From a virus, in the IMG/VR virus record IMGVR_UViG_3300018877_000056, positions 1 through 56,571 of that record: DNA of 56,571 nucleotides. The stretch is one strand, 5' to 3'. A model generated the notes under the pieces. The model was given only the letters and a program-made list of their open reading frames with translations, was not told the origin of the DNA and did no database searches. Shown here in pieces: positions 14,404-20,410 of the stretch (positions are counted from its first letter, which is position 1; every line of letters starts with the position of its first letter). A program made the translations under genes and the position numbers.

Positions 14404-14726
14404 GCGGGCTGTCACCAGAGATGATCGATGCCATGCTCGCCGCTGGTCTCACTGCTGAGCAGATGGGAGCAGTGATCAAGGCTCACCTTGCGGCTCATCT
14501 GCCGCAAGGGCCGCGCTGCGTCCCTTCCGAGATGCGGGAGGCTGTCCTGATCCGCGACAACTACACCTGTGCCTACTGCGGGTCTCGCCTGGCCCCACTT
14601 CATTGCGACCACGTGATCCCATACAGCCGCGGCGGTCGGACCGTCATGGAGAACCTTGTGACCGCGTGCCAGTCGTGCAACTGCGCCAAGCGTGATCGCA
14701 CTCCTGACGAATGGAGGCGGTCATGA
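14400..14726 (+). CDS. HNH endonuclease
   Basis: A 108-aa protein. After a helical N-terminus (SPEMIDAMLAAGLTAEQMGAV) comes a complete HNH domain: YTCAYCGSRLAPLHCDHVIP, SRGGRTVMENLVTACQSCN and AKRDRTP, with both zinc Cys pairs (CAYC, CQSC) and the HNH residues present. In the replication cluster it may be a nicking enzyme; it is the second of three HNH genes in the helper phage. Confidence 0.88.
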   Translation: MSGLSPEMIDAMLAAGLTAEQMGAVIKAHLAAHLPQGPRCVPSEMREAVLIRDNYTCAYCGSRLAPLHCDHVIPYSRGGRTVMENLVTACQSCNCAKRDRTPDEWRRS

Positions 14727-15484
14727 GCATCGTTGAATTGATGCGCCGCATGCGCGAACTCGGCGCCCCTCCAGAAGCCATTGAGCTTGCTGTCGAGGCT
14801 ATCGAGGCCGAGCAGAAGAAGGACGCTGAGCGACGTGCGAAGCGTGCTGCTCAGAAGGCAAAGGAGCGGGCTGCGAAGTCTGAGAAGGGTAGCGACAGTC
14901 GCGCGACAGTCGCGCGACATGGTGGCGACAGTCGCAACGACCTCCCCTCCGATGGTTCCCCCCAAGAGAATATAACTCAACCCCCCTCCTTACCTCCCCA
15001 CAGTTCCGATGCTGACGCATCGGCGCAGCCTGCCGGCCGCGCTTCGGATGTTTCGATCAACGATCAGATCTGGAACTCGAAAGCGGCCCTGGCGGACCTG
15101 TCGGGGAAATCCGAGGAGGCGGTTGGCCGCTGGATCGGCAAGGCGCTGAAAGACCACCCGCCCGATGTCGTGAAGCAGGGCATCGACGCAGCCCTGCTCG
15201 CCGGAACCCGCGACCCCTTCAGCTACGCCCGCAGCGTGATGCTCAATTCCCGAGGAGCCAAGAATGCCCAGCAATCAACTCGCAACGGTCGAACCTATCC
15301 CGCCGCTCGACCCGAAGGCACCGCGGCTCGAGTCGCTGCCCTCATGGGCTATGAGCCTGAACCAGAAGTGCATGGATCTGAGGAAGAACGACGCCTACCG
15401 GATCGGGACGCATGGCCGAAAGGTCGTCACGCTTCCGGCTTCCTCGATGCCGAGCCCGACGCAGCGGGCGTTTATCGAGCGTAG
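14723..15484 (+). CDS. Putative replication initiator with internal iterons (lambda O-like position)
   Basis: Starts at MSIVELMRRMRELGA, overlapping the HNH stop by 4 nt. A helical N-terminus passes into a Lys/Arg/Ala coiled stretch (DAERRAKRAAQKAKERAAK), a low-complexity linker, and a C-terminal domain (INDQIWNSKAALADLSGKSE ... DPFSYARSVML). The linker is encoded by four 11-bp repeats, the same architecture as lambda O with its ori iterons. Beyond residue ~180 (SRGAKNAQ) the frame runs 221 nt into the next gene and looks like shadow, so the functional protein may end earlier. Initiator function is inferred from layout. Confidence 0.65.
   Translation: MSIVELMRRMRELGAPPEAIELAVEAIEAEQKKDAERRAKRAAQKAKERAAKSEKGSDSRATVARHGGDSRNDLPSDGSPQENITQPPSLPPHSSDADASAQPAGRASDVSINDQIWNSKAALADLSGKSEEAVGRWIGKALKDHPPDVVKQGIDAALLAGTRDPFSYARSVMLNSRGAKNAQQSTRNGRTYPAARPEGTAARVAALMGYEPEPEVHGSEEERRLPDRDAWPKGRHASGFLDAEPDAAGVYRA
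14892..14935 (+). repeat. Four 11-bp iterons, putative phage replication origin
   Basis: GCGACAGTCGC begins at 14892, 14903 and 14925, with a degenerate unit GCGACATGGTG at 14914, giving an exact 11-bp period, about one helical turn. Each perfect unit is itself palindromic (GCGAC-A-GTCGC). A locally AT-rich patch (AGAGAATATAACT) follows about 35 bp downstream. This resembles lambda ori: iterons plus an AT-rich region inside the initiator gene. Confidence 0.65.
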
Positions 15485-16046
15485 GATCGCAGAGCTTGAG
15501 CTGCTGGAGCAGCCAGGGCCTGCCAAGGACATCGACGCAACCATCGGCGCCATCATCGTCCGCTATGCCACTGCTCGCCAGGATGATGACATGATGCGGG
15601 CTCGCATGGAGGGCTACCGGATCGTGCTGCGCGACTTTCCAGCCTGGGCCGTCCGCGAGGCTTACGCCCGCTGGCTCAAGGGCGAGATCGGCCGCGAATA
15701 CGATGCTTCGTTCCCCCCGCCTGAGAGGGTGCTGCACGATTGCGCGAAGAGCCTGACGCTTGCCGCCATTGGGCAGAAGGTCGGCTTGCAGCTCGTGCTC
15801 GATGCCGAGGGCTATGAGCCACTTACCGAGGAGGAGATGGCCGAGCGCCGCGCCCGTCTGGACGCGCTCATGCACAACATCGCAACGACGGCGAGCCCCG
15901 AAGATCGCGGCCCCGGTAAGCCGAAACGCCAGCCTGAAACACCCGAAGAGCAGGCCCGCAAGGAGCGGATCCTGAAGAGCCCAGGCAAGGGCATCCTCGT
16001 CGGGCTGCGCGAACTGCAGGAGGCTGAAAATGCAGCAGCCGAATGA
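15264..16046 (+). CDS. Hypothetical replication-cluster protein (lambda P position)
   Basis: A 260-aa protein whose first 74 codons overlap the putative initiator frame; the N-terminus (VEPIPPLDPKAPRLESLPSW) is protein-like, so this start is probably correct, with GAGGAG upstream as Shine-Dalgarno. It has a helical middle (DIDATIGAIIVRYATARQDD and MEGYRIVLRDFPAWAVREAY) and a charged C-terminal tail (KRQPETPEEQARKERILKSP). It follows the iteron-bearing gene as lambda P follows O, so a helicase-loader role is possible, but no ATPase motif is visible. Confidence 0.75.
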   Translation: MPSNQLATVEPIPPLDPKAPRLESLPSWAMSLNQKCMDLRKNDAYRIGTHGRKVVTLPASSMPSPTQRAFIERRIAELELLEQPGPAKDIDATIGAIIVRYATARQDDDMMRARMEGYRIVLRDFPAWAVREAYARWLKGEIGREYDASFPPPERVLHDCAKSLTLAAIGQKVGLQLVLDAEGYEPLTEEEMAERRARLDALMHNIATTASPEDRGPGKPKRQPETPEEQARKERILKSPGKGILVGLRELQEAENAAAE

Positions 16047-16254
16047 TCAGGCGACACCCGAGCAGCGAGCCCGCGCAGTCCGGTTTTGGGAAGAGGTTGT
16101 GAGGCCAGAGATGAACACCAAGGAAGCTGCAAAGCCCAAAGAGACGCCATTCGAGACGCTGGAACGCTTGAAGGCAGAGGCCAGCAAGCCGGTCGTGATT
16201 GGGCCCGAGCTCGCCAAGATCCTCACCGGCATGAAGTCGAGGGCTGCGGCATGA
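16030..16254 (+). CDS. Hypothetical small phage protein
   Basis: A 74-aa hydrophilic protein (TPEQRARAVRFWEEVVRPEM ... PFETLERLKAEASKP). It overlaps the previous gene by 17 nt and the next by 4 nt. No motif recognised. Confidence 0.65.
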   Translation: MQQPNDQATPEQRARAVRFWEEVVRPEMNTKEAAKPKETPFETLERLKAEASKPVVIGPELAKILTGMKSRAAA

Positions 16255-16598
16255 AGAGGTTTCCGGAAGCTCTTCCTCGTGACGTCGTTCGAAAGATCCG
16301 AAAGGCGAAATGGAATGGAGCCTCGCTGTTCGACATCGCTTGCGAGTTCGACATCTGCAAGTCGACCGTTTCCCGCTACACCGACGACATTCCAGTGAAG
16401 GCGAGAGCAGGGCGACCAGCTGAGCACGACCATGCCAAGGTGATCCGGCTCCTTGAACAGGGGCTCTCCGCCACCGTCATCAAGGAGCGGCTCGGCGTCT
16501 CTCGTGCCCATGTCTACCGCATTTGTAAGCGGCATAGCGGAATGACGCCCTCTGAGCTCCTCGCCCATACACGCCACAACGAACGGACGGCAGCATGA
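16251..16598 (+). CDS. HTH regulator with two DNA-binding segments
   Basis: From MKRFPEALPRDVVRKIRKAK it is 115 aa. Two HTH segments are visible: WNGASLFDIACEFDICKSTV and QGLSATVIKERLGVSRAHVY, both resolvase-like. It lies just before the NusG-like gene at the end of the early operon, a position suited to a late regulator. The longer open frame upstream is rejected because it overlaps the preceding gene entirely. Confidence 0.75.
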   Translation: MKRFPEALPRDVVRKIRKAKWNGASLFDIACEFDICKSTVSRYTDDIPVKARAGRPAEHDHAKVIRLLEQGLSATVIKERLGVSRAHVYRICKRHSGMTPSELLAHTRHNERTAA

Positions 16599-17248
16599 CG
16601 AACCTCCCCCGCTTCGCCCTGTCTGCTGACGTTGGACAGGTTCACTACTTCCGATCACCCATCATCGACCATACGCCTCCGGAGACGTTCGAAGGCTTCA
16701 CCTGGTTCGTGGTCGTCTGTAATCCCAAGTGCGAGAGGAGGGCGCAGCTCGGCCTCCGTCGTGCCGGATACCAGACCTATCTCCCCCAGACGAAGCGTTG
16801 GGTCGTGCACGCCAGGAAGAAGGAGACCAAGGAATACCCGCTGTTCCCGCGCTACCTGTTCATCGGCATCCGCCCCGATCAGGACTTCTTCAAAATGCGA
16901 GGCGTGGACGGCGTTGAAGGTCTTGTCCGCGATGGCTACGGCTCGCCGGCCCGGATTCCCGCTCCTGAGCCACGAGACGGGCAGGAAGCGCCCTTCCATC
17001 CACTGGCGAGGCTGCTTGAGCGGGAGATGGCCGGAGAGTTCGACTTCACGCGCCTGCCAGATCTCGGGCCGCAGTATCAGCCAGGAGAGGTCGTGCGGCT
17101 CACGGTCGGAGCCTTCGCAGACCTTCAGGCGCAAGTCGTCTCCATGCTCTCAAAGGGCAGGGTGGAGGTGCTGCTCGATATCATGGGCCGAGGGACGAAG
17201 GTGCAGATGAAGGCGACGGAACTGCAGCGTCTGGAGGCGGCGGAGTAA
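16595..17248 (+). CDS. NusG-like transcription elongation factor, putative antiterminator
   Basis: A 217-aa NusG paralogue. An N-terminal NGN domain starts near residue 35: FTWFVVVCNPKCERRAQLGL, then GYQTYLPQTKRWVVHARKKE and YPLFPRYLFIGI, which match the RfaH/NusG pattern. The C-terminal KOW domain begins PGEVVRLTVGAFADLQAQVV and ends MGRGTKVQMKATELQRLE. It is the last gene of the early operon and the late genes begin about 2 kb on, so a Q-like antiterminator for the late operon is a reasonable inference. It could also serve as a specialised processivity factor. Confidence 0.88.
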   Translation: MTNLPRFALSADVGQVHYFRSPIIDHTPPETFEGFTWFVVVCNPKCERRAQLGLRRAGYQTYLPQTKRWVVHARKKETKEYPLFPRYLFIGIRPDQDFFKMRGVDGVEGLVRDGYGSPARIPAPEPRDGQEAPFHPLARLLEREMAGEFDFTRLPDLGPQYQPGEVVRLTVGAFADLQAQVVSMLSKGRVEVLLDIMGRGTKVQMKATELQRLEAAE

Positions 17249-17315
17249 GACAGACGGCTTATTCCCCTATGTCACAGGCATGATAGACTCAGGGCCTCAA
17301 AATTGGGGGCTCAAT

Positions 17316-17621
17316 ATGCGTATTCTCACCGTTGCGGCCGTTGCCGCTTTCACCGCTTCCGCGCCAGCATGGGCGGCACCGCTTTCTAAGAGCGAGTGCC
17401 GCTACCTTGACACCCACTTGCGTAAAATGATCGAGGGCGTAAGTGCGATGGCAGAAGCAGCTGAATCTCTCGACACTGGACCAATTGAGCAGCGGACGAG
17501 TGGCGCCCTGCTTGCCTCGATCCGAGAGATGGATGCGAAGCGCGCACAAATGGTGCCGGTAATACGTGATTTCATTGAGGCTTCGGAGGATATGTCGCGC
17601 CAGCTTCGGCGGTGTCCATAA
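17316..17621 (+). CDS. Secreted hypothetical protein
   Basis: A 101-aa protein with a Sec signal peptide: MRILTVAAVAAFTASAPAWA with an AWA|A cleavage site. The mature part is helical (YLDTHLRKMIEGVSAMAEAA) and has two Cys, one near each end (SECRY and RRCP), which could form a disulfide. GGGGG lies 7 nt upstream as ribosome site. It follows the early operon; function unknown. Confidence 0.75.
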   Translation: MRILTVAAVAAFTASAPAWAAPLSKSECRYLDTHLRKMIEGVSAMAEAAESLDTGPIEQRTSGALLASIREMDAKRAQMVPVIRDFIEASEDMSRQLRRCP

Positions 17622-17720
17622 GTCGCATTTAACTCTTGCAACGCTTGAACCACTGCGCTAGAAATAAGTTCTCAAAGCACTCTCGGTGATTTTCACCCGG
17701 AGTGCGTTAGCTTTAGGCAG

Positions 17721-17753
17721 GTGCCCCGGCGAGATGATCGCACGGGGCTTTTC
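17721..17753 (+). terminator. Rho-independent terminator ending rightward early region
   Basis: GCCCCG (17723-17728) pairs with CGGGGC (17743-17748), followed by TTTTCTT. It stands between the early genes and the stop codon of the antitoxin gene, which is read from the opposite strand. A NusG-like antiterminator encoded just upstream might allow readthrough. Confidence 0.75.
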
Positions 17754-18038
17754 TTATACAGGAACTGCAGAGAGCCTGAGCCCGAGCGACTTCATAACCT
17801 TGACGACGGTTGCAAGCTCAGGATTGCCCTCTGCACTGAGAGACCGATAGAGGCTCTCACGGGAAAGCCCGGTCTCTCTGGCAAGCTGGCTCATGCCCTT
17901 TGCCCTGGCGATATCGCCAAGGGCGGCAGAGATGAGGGCAGGGTCTCCATCCTCAAGAGCGGCATCGAGATAGGCCGCCATGGCTTCTTCGCTGTCGAGG
18001 TGCTCGGCAGCATCCCAAGGCTTGGTTTCGAGGGGCAT
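17754..18038 (-). CDS. HigA-type antitoxin
   Basis: A 94-aa protein starting MPLETKPWDAAEHLDSEEAM. The C-terminal HTH is typical of RelE-linked antidotes: GDIARAKGMSQLARETGLSR followed by ESLYRSLSAEGNPELATVVK. It lies 4 nt downstream of the toxin, in the toxin-first order usual for HigBA. It should neutralise the toxin and repress the operon through the palindrome upstream. Confidence 0.9.
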   Translation of the reverse strand: MPLETKPWDAAEHLDSEEAMAAYLDAALEDGDPALISAALGDIARAKGMSQLARETGLSRESLYRSLSAEGNPELATVVKVMKSLGLRLSAVPV

Positions 18039-18042
18039 AGGC

Positions 18043-18339
18043 TCACTCCTTCCATTCTTTGGCGAGGGCTTTCGCCTTTTCGATGTCCCGGCTCTGGCTG
18101 CTCTTGTCGCCACCACAGAGCAGAAGAGCCACAACCTGACCACGCTGAACGAAGTAGATCCGATAGCCGGGGCCGTAATCGACCCGCATCTCACTGACGC
18201 CTTCACCCACCGGCTTCACATCGCCGGGGTTGCCAAGGGAGAGACGGCGGATGCGGACGTTGATCCTGGCCTTGGCGTTCACATCCCGAAGGGTGTCGAA
18301 CCACTTGGCATACTCGGCTGTCTGGCGAACTTCGATCAT
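18043..18339 (-). CDS. RelE/HigB-type toxin
   Basis: A 98-aa RelE/ParE-superfamily toxin of the 'addiction module killer protein' group. Motifs: TAEYAKWFDTLRDVNAKARI, RIRRLSLGNPGDVKPVGEGV, EMRVDYGPGYRIYFVQRGQV and LLLCGGDKSSQSRDIEKAKA, with the conserved YRIYF strand and C-terminal Asp/Lys helix. Such toxins are ribosome-dependent mRNA nucleases. In a prophage it may stabilise the element or act in abortive infection. Confidence 0.92.
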   Translation of the reverse strand: MIEVRQTAEYAKWFDTLRDVNAKARINVRIRRLSLGNPGDVKPVGEGVSEMRVDYGPGYRIYFVQRGQVVALLLCGGDKSSQSRDIEKAKALAKEWKE

Positions 18340-18343
18340 GCTT

Positions 18344-18373
18344 ACTTGTAGCTTATAGGCTACAAATTGTCAA
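18344..18373 (-). promoter_or_regulatory. Toxin-antitoxin promoter and operator
   Basis: On the minus strand TTGACA (18373-18368) is followed after 17 nt by TACAAG (18350-18345). A perfect 7-bp inverted repeat, TTGTAGC-N6-GCTACAA (18346-18365), fills the spacer and overlaps the -10, a standard autorepression layout. The predicted transcript start falls at or within a base or two of the toxin ATG. Confidence 0.7.
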
Positions 18374-18378
18374 GCGAT

Positions 18379-18501
18379 ATGTCCACCAAACCCCGCAACA
18401 CCTACATCCGCTCCGATGATGGAGCGACCATGGTAGAGATCGCTCCTCACCAGTATGTGGAAGAGAGCGTCGCGGAGAGGCTGGGGCTGTTCAGGAGTTA
18501 G
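18379..18501 (+). CDS. Small hypothetical protein divergent from toxin
   Basis: A 40-aa frame (MSTKPRNTYIRSDDGATMVE ... EESVAERLGLFRS) with a protein-like, charged sequence and GC-rich third positions. It is divergent from the toxin and could be co-regulated by the same palindrome. Too short for a family call. Confidence 0.45.
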   Translation: MSTKPRNTYIRSDDGATMVEIAPHQYVEESVAERLGLFRS

Positions 18502-18709
18502 ATGCTGGGATGAGCGCTACCTTCCGATCCCGCTCCCAGATTTCCACGGCATGATCATTGGCAAGACGACGGGCCTGCTCAATCGCATCCTCGTCATCCC
18601 GGCAGAAGAGCTCAATCACGTTCATAAAGCGACCCTGCTCATTGAGCAGGTAGGCACGATAAGCGTGCAACGAGACCGAATGGTCGATTGAAGGAAGTTT
18701 CTGGATCAT
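18491..18709 (-). CDS. Small Hyphomicrobiales-type hypothetical protein
   Basis: About 72 aa from MIQKLPSIDHSVSLHAYRAY. The segment HAYRAYLLNEQGRFMNVIEL, then DDEDAIEQARRLANDHAVEI and WERDRKVALI match a very common small alphaproteobacterial protein with a beta-alpha-beta fold of unknown function. A TTG start 17 codons earlier is also possible. The 3' end overlaps the small gene on the other strand by 11 nt. Confidence 0.65.
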   Translation of the reverse strand: MIQKLPSIDHSVSLHAYRAYLLNEQGRFMNVIELFCRDDEDAIEQARRLANDHAVEIWERDRKVALIPASNS

Positions 18710-18834
18710 GAACTTGCCCGACTCCGCCAGTGCCTTACCCCTTTCGGACAAGCTGGACAATATCCAGCAGGGTCGCGGGGAACCAGCACTCGATGGAGCC
18801 GAGCCAGCCTCCTTATGCGTAATAACGTAGCCCT

Positions 18835-18954
18835 ATGGGCATTCTCTACCGCTTCCTCACCCTGACACTCAGGGAAAACCAGACGGAATTGCAGCTATCC
18901 GAGATGCTGAGGGATCAGCTTCGGATCATCGCCGCTTCAATCCATCTCGCTTAG
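18835..18954 (+). CDS. Possible 39-aa protein
   Basis: A short frame (MGILYRFLTLTLRENQTELQ ... DQLRIIAASIHLA) with amphipathic helical character. Its 3' end overlaps the antisense YwqK-like gene by 29 nt and there is no clear ribosome site. Listed as a possibility only. Confidence 0.25.
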   Translation: MGILYRFLTLTLRENQTELQLSEMLRDQLRIIAASIHLA

Positions 18955-19180
18955 GCATAATCTTCGTGACTTTGTAGACCTCGCCATTCTTATCGTATGT
19001 GGTCCATTCTCCAACCTGCTCGCCGTTCTCGAAGTAGCCAGAGCGCAGCTTGGTCCCATCGATCCTGAACCACTCCCAATAGCCTGTTGCAACGCCGTCA
19101 ATCGTCTGCCCCTTGGCCCAGAGGCTACCATCCTTGTGCCTCTGGATATGCTCTTTGATGCGAGTGTCTTCGGTTGTCAT
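18926..19180 (-). CDS. YwqK/MORN-repeat-like protein
   Basis: An 84-aa protein built of short beta repeats of the MORN kind: HKDGSLWAKGQTIDGVATGY, WEWFRIDGTKLRSGYFENGE and QVGEWTTYDKNGEVYKVTKI. This matches the YwqK-type 'antitoxin component' family. Whether it acts as an antitoxin here is unknown, as no partner toxin is adjacent. It belongs to the accessory block between early and late genes. Confidence 0.8.
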   Translation of the reverse strand: MTTEDTRIKEHIQRHKDGSLWAKGQTIDGVATGYWEWFRIDGTKLRSGYFENGEQVGEWTTYDKNGEVYKVTKIMPKRDGLKRR

Positions 19181-19227
19181 GGCGGACCCTTCTGCAAAGT
19201 CCGCTCATCTTGCCAGAGCACGCCTGA

Positions 19228-19554
19228 ATGCCCAAACCCCTAGACCACAGAGCCCGCAACAGGGAATACGACCAGCGCAGAGGTTCGGCTCGGGAGCGGG
19301 GCTACAACTCACGCTGGGAGAAAGCCCGCAAGACCTACCTGATGCGCAATCCGCTCTGCGTCATGTGCAAGCGGGAAGGGCGAGTGACCCCGGCCACGGT
19401 GGTTGACCACGTCATCGCGCATAAGGGCGACACAGCGTTGTTCTGGGATACAGATAACTGGCAGGCCTTGTGCAAGCCCCACCACGATAGGGACAAACAG
19501 CGAGAGGAGCGAGGACGCTTCCAGGCTGTAGGAGAAGATGGGTGGCCTCTCTAA
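19228..19554 (+). CDS. HNH endonuclease of the packaging module
   Basis: A 108-aa HNH nuclease: the basic N-terminus REYDQRRGSARERGYNSRWE is followed by RNPLCVMCKREGRVTPATVV and DHVIAHKGDTALFWDTDNWQ, then ALCKPHHDRDKQ. HNH proteins in this position next to the terminase stimulate cos cleavage by the large terminase in HK97-like phages. The candidate cos-like repeat lies about 280 bp downstream, just before the small terminase gene. Confidence 0.9.
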   Translation: MPKPLDHRARNREYDQRRGSARERGYNSRWEKARKTYLMRNPLCVMCKREGRVTPATVVDHVIAHKGDTALFWDTDNWQALCKPHHDRDKQREERGRFQAVGEDGWPL

Positions 19555-19778
19555 TCTGCGAATGTGACGTTCCCCTGCCCAGCCGCAGCGATCCTGATGA
19601 TGTCATCAGTTGGGCGCAATGCAAGATTTCTGAAGACTAGTTTCGCCCCACTCCGCACGGACGCAGCAGCTATCCGCACCAGGTCTGCGGTGGGTCTCAC
19701 AGCCGCGTCTATGGTGAAGCCGCCCCCAGATGAGGCAATCCTCACCAACTCATCAGTCGTGCGCAGTTCGAACATCAA
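19551..19778 (-). CDS. Triple-repeat small protein
   Basis: A 75-aa protein made of three imperfect repeats of about 25 residues: RTTDELVRIASSGGGFTIDA, RPTADLVRIAAASVRSGAKL and RPTDDIIRIAAAGQGNVTFA. Each unit looks like a helix followed by a strand. It is convergent with the HNH gene (4-nt overlap of stops) and stands alone on the minus strand inside the late region. I recall similar repeat proteins near phage genes but no function. Confidence 0.65.
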   Translation of the reverse strand: MMFELRTTDELVRIASSGGGFTIDAAVRPTADLVRIAAASVRSGAKLVFRNLALRPTDDIIRIAAAGQGNVTFAD

Positions 19779-19831
19779 AGCCCCCCATATGCGCGGTCAA
19801 GCATCATAGAGCGGGCGCGCTTGGTCAAGCC

Positions 19832-19920
19832 GGGGGGAGGTCAAAAGTCCAGAGCCTTCCCACCATGGACCGGCGCCCTCAGTCAAATGCGAAATGCCGC
19901 AAGTTTTCAGAAAAAGTTCC
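19832..19920 (+). repeat. Repeat copy A, cos-like site of the helper phage
   Basis: A G-run (19832-19837) is followed 35 bp later by a ~40-bp sequence starting GGACCGGCGCCCTCAGTCAA (19867) and ending GCCGCAAGTTT. Near-identical copies occur at 24619 and 26917 inside the inserted element, also preceded by G-runs at 36-37 bp. Position between the HNH nuclease and small terminase is where cos/pac sites usually lie. Copies A and C also share AAAAAGTTCC after the core. Confidence 0.7.
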
Positions 19921-19921
19921 A

Positions 19922-20410
19922 ATGGGTAAGCGAGGGCCAAAGCCGAAGCTGGCGAGCATCCGTAAAATCGAGGGCAACCCTTCAAAGCGGCCGATTGTCG
20001 ATCTCGGGATCGAGGCCACCGGGGAGGTCTTCGCCCCCGAGCATCTGCATGATGACGCGCAGGCCTGCATTGAGATGATCCGGCGCTCGATGCCGCCGAA
20101 GACCTACGCGGCCGTAGACACATTCGCCCTCTCAGCTTTCGCCACGGCATGGGCCTGGCACAAGAGGGCCACTCACGAGATGAACGCCCCTGATTTCGAG
20201 CCTGTCGTAGACGGGAGCAAGGGGCAGAAACAACCAAACCCATGGTTTCGCATACTGAAGGCCATGTCCGAGGAAATGAGATCGTGGGGCGACCGCCTCG
20301 GGCTGGATCCAAAGGCAAGGGCCGCTCTGCAACTTCCCGAAAGCAAGCCAAGGAGCAAGTTCGACGGCCTGATCGGGCAGCCCGAGTCATTGCCTTCATC
20401 GAGGCATTGA
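19922..20410 (+). CDS. Terminase small subunit (P27 family)
   Basis: A 162-aa DNA-recognition subunit of the packaging motor. It has the family's start MGKRGPKPKLASIRKIEGNP and SKRPIVDLG, the helical core AFATAWAWHKRATHEMNAPD and the typical end ESKPRSKFDGLIG. An in-frame ATG at 19865 would add 19 residues encoded by repeat copy A. The end overlaps the large-subunit frame extensively, so either the small subunit has a non-native tail after GLIG or the large-subunit start is later. Confidence 0.92.
   Translation: MGKRGPKPKLASIRKIEGNPSKRPIVDLGIEATGEVFAPEHLHDDAQACIEMIRRSMPPKTYAAVDTFALSAFATAWAWHKRATHEMNAPDFEPVVDGSKGQKQPNPWFRILKAMSEEMRSWGDRLGLDPKARAALQLPESKPRSKFDGLIGQPESLPSSRH

Noticed and set aside
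17754-18206. Long 150-residue version of the antitoxin
   Set aside because: The upstream part is antisense-like shadow within the toxin gene; MPLETKPWD lies directly after the toxin stop and gives the usual antitoxin length.
19865-19921. Upstream start for the small terminase
   Set aside because: The extra residues come from repeat copy A, which is also found untranslated in the element. MGKRGPKPK is the usual family start.
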